From NCBI GenBank assembly GCA_903819815.1, contig CAIJFC010000156.1, positions 1-9,360 of the forward strand: a stretch of 9,360 nucleotides of DNA. The letters run 5' to 3'. The translations under genes were made by a program, and so were the position numbers. The notes under the pieces were generated by a model. The model saw only the letters and a program-made list of their open reading frames with translations. It was not told the DNA's origin and searched no databases. Below are positions 6,711 through 9,360 of the stretch, piece by piece. The DNA is from an uncultured Bacteroidota bacterium. Lineage in GTDB: Bacteria > Bacteroidota > Bacteroidia > Flavobacteriales > Flavobacteriaceae. The first letter of the stretch is position 1. Each line of letters begins with the position of its first letter.

Positions 6711-7286
6711 ATGAAAAAATCATTAGTAATTATCGCAATCGCATTTTCAATTATCTCATGTAATAAAACTGCAGAAGTTGCCTCAACAAAAACCGCTTAC
6801 GTAGATACTTCAAAATTAATGATTGAGTATACAGAAGCAAAAGACATCGAAGCAAAATACAAAGCCAAATCGGAAGAAATGGGGAGAGAACTAGAAGCTG
6901 AAATTGCAAAATTTAAAGCAGAAGCGGGAAGTTTCCAAAAAGAGGCTCAAATGAAAGGTCAAGCTTGGGCAGAACAAAAAGGAGCGGAATTACAAAAAAG
7001 AGAGCAACAGCTTCAATATGCTCAACAATCTATTGGTCAACAATTACAACAAGAAAGCGGAGTAGAAATTGATTCTGTAGTTAGCAGTGTTAAAAAGTTT
7101 ATCAAATCTTACGGTAAAGAAAAAGGATACGCTTACATATATGGCACTGGAGACGCAGCATCAGTTTTGTATGCTGAGGAAAAATACGACATCACCAAAG
7201 AAATTATAAAGCTATTAAACGACAAGTATAAATCTTCAAAATCAGAAGCTAAAACAGACGTAAAAGGAGTAGAAAAAAAGAAATAA
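6711..7286 (+). CDS. OmpH/Skp-like lipoprotein (periplasmic chaperone family)
   Basis: The 191-residue product starts with a short lipoprotein signal: MKK, a hydrophobic stretch, then the lipobox IISC with acylated Cys17. No acidic cluster of the surface-export type follows the Cys, so a periplasm-facing anchor is more likely than surface display. The mature part opens with the OmpH-like strand AYVDTSKLM. A long charged, Gln/Glu/Lys/Ala-rich helical hairpin follows (about residues 40-115), then a return segment containing YAYIYGTGDAASVLYAEEKYDIT, with these pieces characteristic of OmpH/Skp (PF03938). Skp proteins trimerise into tentacled chaperones that carry unfolded outer-membrane proteins to the Bam complex. 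The Lys-rich C-terminal tail is extra and probably flexible. ATG 6711 is chosen because it gives the signal peptide directly. The gene stands alone, with a terminator right after it. Chaperone activity is inferred from family. Confidence 0.88.
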   Translation: MKKSLVIIAIAFSIISCNKTAEVASTKTAYVDTSKLMIEYTEAKDIEAKYKAKSEEMGRELEAEIAKFKAEAGSFQKEAQMKGQAWAEQKGAELQKREQQLQYAQQSIGQQLQQESGVEIDSVVSSVKKFIKSYGKEKGYAYIYGTGDAASVLYAEEKYDITKEIIKLLNDKYKSSKSEAKTDVKGVEKKK

Positions 7287-7304
7287 TAGTTCTTCCTCAT
7301 AATT

Positions 7305-7334
7305 AAAATGCCTTCAATTGAAGGCATTTTTTTT
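7305..7334 (+). terminator. Intrinsic terminator of the OmpH-like gene
   Basis: A perfect 26-base palindrome (7305-7330) centres on AATT. The core stem is ATGCCTTC/GAAGGCAT with A-T pairs extending the base, and a run of eight T follows (7327-7334). It lies 18 bases after the stop codon. Because it is symmetrical it has an A run on the other side too. This is the clearest terminator in the window and separates the OmpH-like gene from the helicase gene. Confidence 0.92.
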
Positions 7335-7363
7335 GTATTTATTAAAATATATATTGTACTTTC
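7332..7363 (+). promoter_or_regulatory. Weak candidate promoter for the helicase gene
   Basis: TTTG at 7332-7335, at the end of the terminator T run, lies 21 bases before TACTTTC (7357-7363), a partial match to the Bacteroidota -7 element. Initiation would fall close to 7370, leaving a very short leader before ATG 7382. A promoter is expected here because a strong terminator precedes the gene, but the elements are imperfect. Confidence 0.33.
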
Positions 7364-7381
7364 AGCATCTAATTTACAACA

Positions 7382-9360
7382 ATGCAAACGATATCTGAAG
7401 CCGCCCAATTTACTTTAAAATTTATCAACCAAACCAACCGCTCCCTATTTTTAACAGGAAAAGCAGGAACCGGAAAAACCACTCTTTTAAAGGAAATTAT
7501 TAAAACTACACACAAAAACACCGTGGTAGTTGCGCCAACAGGAATTGCAGCTTTGAACGCCGGAGGAGTTACCATTCACTCCATGTTTCAATTGCCTTTC
7601 GGAGGATTTATTCCGGATAATTCAGCGCCTCATTTTTCAGGGAATGTCAAATTTGAAACCAAAAGCACTTTAGTTAGACATTTCAAAATGAGCGGTTTAA
7701 AAAAATCAGTCATCCGAAATATGGAATTGATGATCATTGACGAGGTGAGTATGTTGCGCGCCGATTTATTAGACGCCATCGATTTTATGATGCAATCGGT
7801 ACGAAAAAAGAAAGTCCCTTTTGGAGGCGTTCAAGTTCTTTTTATTGGTGATTTATTGCAATTACCACCCGTAATTCGAGACGAAGAATGGAGCACTTTG
7901 AGAAAATATTACAACGGAAAATTCTTTTTTCATTCCCACGTAATTCAGCAAAATCCCCCACTATATATTGAATTATCAAAGATTTTCCGTCAATCGGACG
8001 ATGCCTTTATTTCAATATTAAATAACCTAAGAAACAACCAAATTTCAACCGATGATATTGCCGTTTTAAATCAATATGTAAAACCCAATTTCGATTTAAA
8101 CAAGAACAAAGGGTACATCATTCTTACCACTCACAACGCCAAAGCAGACGCTACAAACGCCAAAGCTCTCGATGATTTAGAGGGAAAATTAATGACTTTT
8201 AATCCCGAAATTGTTGACGATTTTCCAGATAAAATATATCCAATTGAACACAATTTACAACTGAAAGTTGGTGCTCAAATTATGTTTGTTAAAAACGACC
8301 CTTCCTTTGAGAAAAAGTATTTCAATGGCAAAATGGGTTTCATAAAATCATTATCCAGTAATGAAATCCTAGTTCATTTTCCAGATGAAAATTTAACCAT
8401 AGAAGTTGAAAAATACGAATGGCAGAATATTCGGTATAAAGTCAACGAAATGACCAAGGAAATTGACGAAGAAGTTTTAGGAACATTCGTGCATTATCCA
8501 ATAAAATTAGCTTGGGCAATAACTGTTCACAAAAGCCAAGGCTTAACTTTTGACAAAGCGGCGCTTGATGTTTCGCAGGTTTTTCTTCCTGGGCAAGCCT
8601 ACGTTGCTTTATCTAGATTAAGGGCTTTAAATGGTTTAATCTTGCTTTCTCCGTTGCGAATGAATGGCATTTCAAACGATCAAGATGTGATGGATTATTC
8701 CTTAAATAAAGCTTCAGAGGAAGCGCTTGCGGAATCGTTGCAACAAGACACCAAAAAGTACCTCCATAATTTTTTAAAAGCGACCTTTGATTGGGCCGAT
8801 TTAGCTCAAGAATGGAGAAATCATCAGTTCAGCTATAACGAAAAATCAGAGGTTTCTGAGAAGTCGAAACACGCCGTTTGGGCCAAAAAACAATCAGAAT
8901 GTATCGGAGAAATATTGGATCCATCCAGAAAATTCGTATCGCAATTGGACAAACTATTTGCCGCCGATAATTTCGATATCAACCTTATATCAGATCGTAT
9001 ACATGCGGCTTATAATTATTTCTTTGTAACCATGGATTGCGCTGTTTATGATATTTTATGGAAAATCGAAGAGGTGAAACGCGCTAAAAAAGCAAAGGCC
9101 TATTTCGATGAATTAGTGCTATTGGAAGAAATGCAAATAAAAGCCGTTTTCCAATTAATGAAAGCCAAATTACTAATAAATACAGTTGCCGTTGGGGCTG
9201 AAATTTCAAAAGAAAATTTGACTTCCAATGAAATTAAATCGTACCGAACCAATAAGATTTCCGAAATACAAACGAAGTTTAAAGAGTTGAATATTACTAT
9301 TGTAGAAGACGATGTTGATGTAAATCGGTACACCAAAAAGAAAAGCTCAAATACAGCAAC
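7382..9360 (+). CDS. PIF1/RecD-like superfamily 1 DNA helicase, 3' end outside the window
   Basis: The frame is open from ATG 7382 to the last base, giving 659 complete codons with no stop; the C-terminus is cut by the window edge. Helicase motifs appear in order. Walker A GKAGTGKT is at residues 26-33 and motif Ia APTGIAAL at 51-58. Walker B IIDEVSML is at 118-125, motif III GDLLQLPP at 156-163 and FRQS at 202-205. HKSQGLTFD begins at His383, and motif VI AYVALSR, with arginine finger Arg412, ends near residue 412. These define an ATP-driven SF1B (5'-3' type) DNA helicase of the PIF1/RecD2 group, cytoplasmic. The region from about residue 445 is helical and charged. In relatives this part carries HRDC-like and helix-turn-helix modules; the visible end lies in such a linker. 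ATG 7382 is the first start after an in-frame stop at 7370. The biological role (repair, replication, structured DNA) is inferred. Confidence 0.93.
   Translation, partial: MQTISEAAQFTLKFINQTNRSLFLTGKAGTGKTTLLKEIIKTTHKNTVVVAPTGIAALNAGGVTIHSMFQLPFGGFIPDNSAPHFSGNVKFETKSTLVRHFKMSGLKKSVIRNMELMIIDEVSMLRADLLDAIDFMMQSVRKKKVPFGGVQVLFIGDLLQLPPVIRDEEWSTLRKYYNGKFFFHSHVIQQNPPLYIELSKIFRQSDDAFISILNNLRNNQISTDDIAVLNQYVKPNFDLNKNKGYIILTTHNAKADATNAKALDDLEGKLMTFNPEIVDDFPDKIYPIEHNLQLKVGAQIMFVKNDPSFEKKYFNGKMGFIKSLSSNEILVHFPDENLTIEVEKYEWQNIRYKVNEMTKEIDEEVLGTFVHYPIKLAWAITVHKSQGLTFDKAALDVSQVFLPGQAYVALSRLRALNGLILLSPLRMNGISNDQDVMDYSLNKASEEALAESLQQDTKKYLHNFLKATFDWADLAQEWRNHQFSYNEKSEVSEKSKHAVWAKKQSECIGEILDPSRKFVSQLDKLFAADNFDINLISDRIHAAYNYFFVTMDCAVYDILWKIEEVKRAKKAKAYFDELVLLEEMQIKAVFQLMKAKLLINTVAVGAEISKENLTSNEIKSYRTNKISEIQTKFKELNITIVEDDVDVNRYTKKKSSNTA

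Noticed and set aside
7133..7575. Minus-strand frames across the OmpH-like gene end and helicase start
   Set aside because: They run through the strong terminator at 7305-7334 and oppose the well-supported lipoprotein and Walker A coding sequence; no domain is visible.
9100..9336. Minus-strand frame near the right edge
   Set aside because: It lies opposite the continuous helicase frame and looks like a simple antisense shadow.

Overview
The window is AT-rich DNA whose codon use, gene content and gene order fit Bacteroidota, most likely a Flavobacterium-type member of the Flavobacteriaceae. Supporting signs are a DUF4175 giant protein, a YbeY with Bacteroidota-type active-site residues, A-rich leaders with little Shine-Dalgarno signal, and a TAnnTTTG-like promoter element upstream of mnmG. 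This is mainly a chromosomal housekeeping region. I see no mobile element, CRISPR array, tRNA, rRNA or toxin/defence cassette. All six genes lie on the + strand, and no gap between genes exceeds 300 bases.

Bases 1-3448 hold the 3' part of a DUF4175 membrane protein gene, which enters the window from the left. It overlaps ybeY (endoribonuclease for 16S rRNA maturation) by 8 bases. After a 189-base gap with a candidate terminator and promoter, mnmG occupies 3638-5509. It encodes the FAD enzyme that modifies the tRNA wobble uridine together with MnmE. A class I SAM-dependent methyltransferase follows at 5622-6473. Next, after a 237-base gap, is a small OmpH/Skp-like lipoprotein at 6711-7286, which ends at a textbook intrinsic terminator. 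A PIF1/RecD-like superfamily 1 helicase starts at 7382 and runs off the right edge; it is open to the last base.

The most interesting signal is not a gene. Three copies of a ParB-binding parS-like 16-mer bracket mnmG. One is a full match to the bacterial consensus TGTTNCACGTGAAACA (3429-3444, read on the minus strand). One matches at all but its last base (5541-5556). One is degenerate (3592-3607). The full-match copy lies inside the last codons of ybeY and encodes the C-terminal residues FHVEQ. Such clusters normally mark the ParB/SMC loading zone near the replication origin. The region therefore probably combines translation-related genes (ybeY, mnmG) with a chromosome-segregation centromere.

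The rest is envelope and DNA maintenance: a Skp-like periplasmic chaperone candidate and an accessory helicase. No wholly new system is evident. The parS cluster, its overlap with coding sequence, and the lineage-specific YbeY active site deserve the second look.
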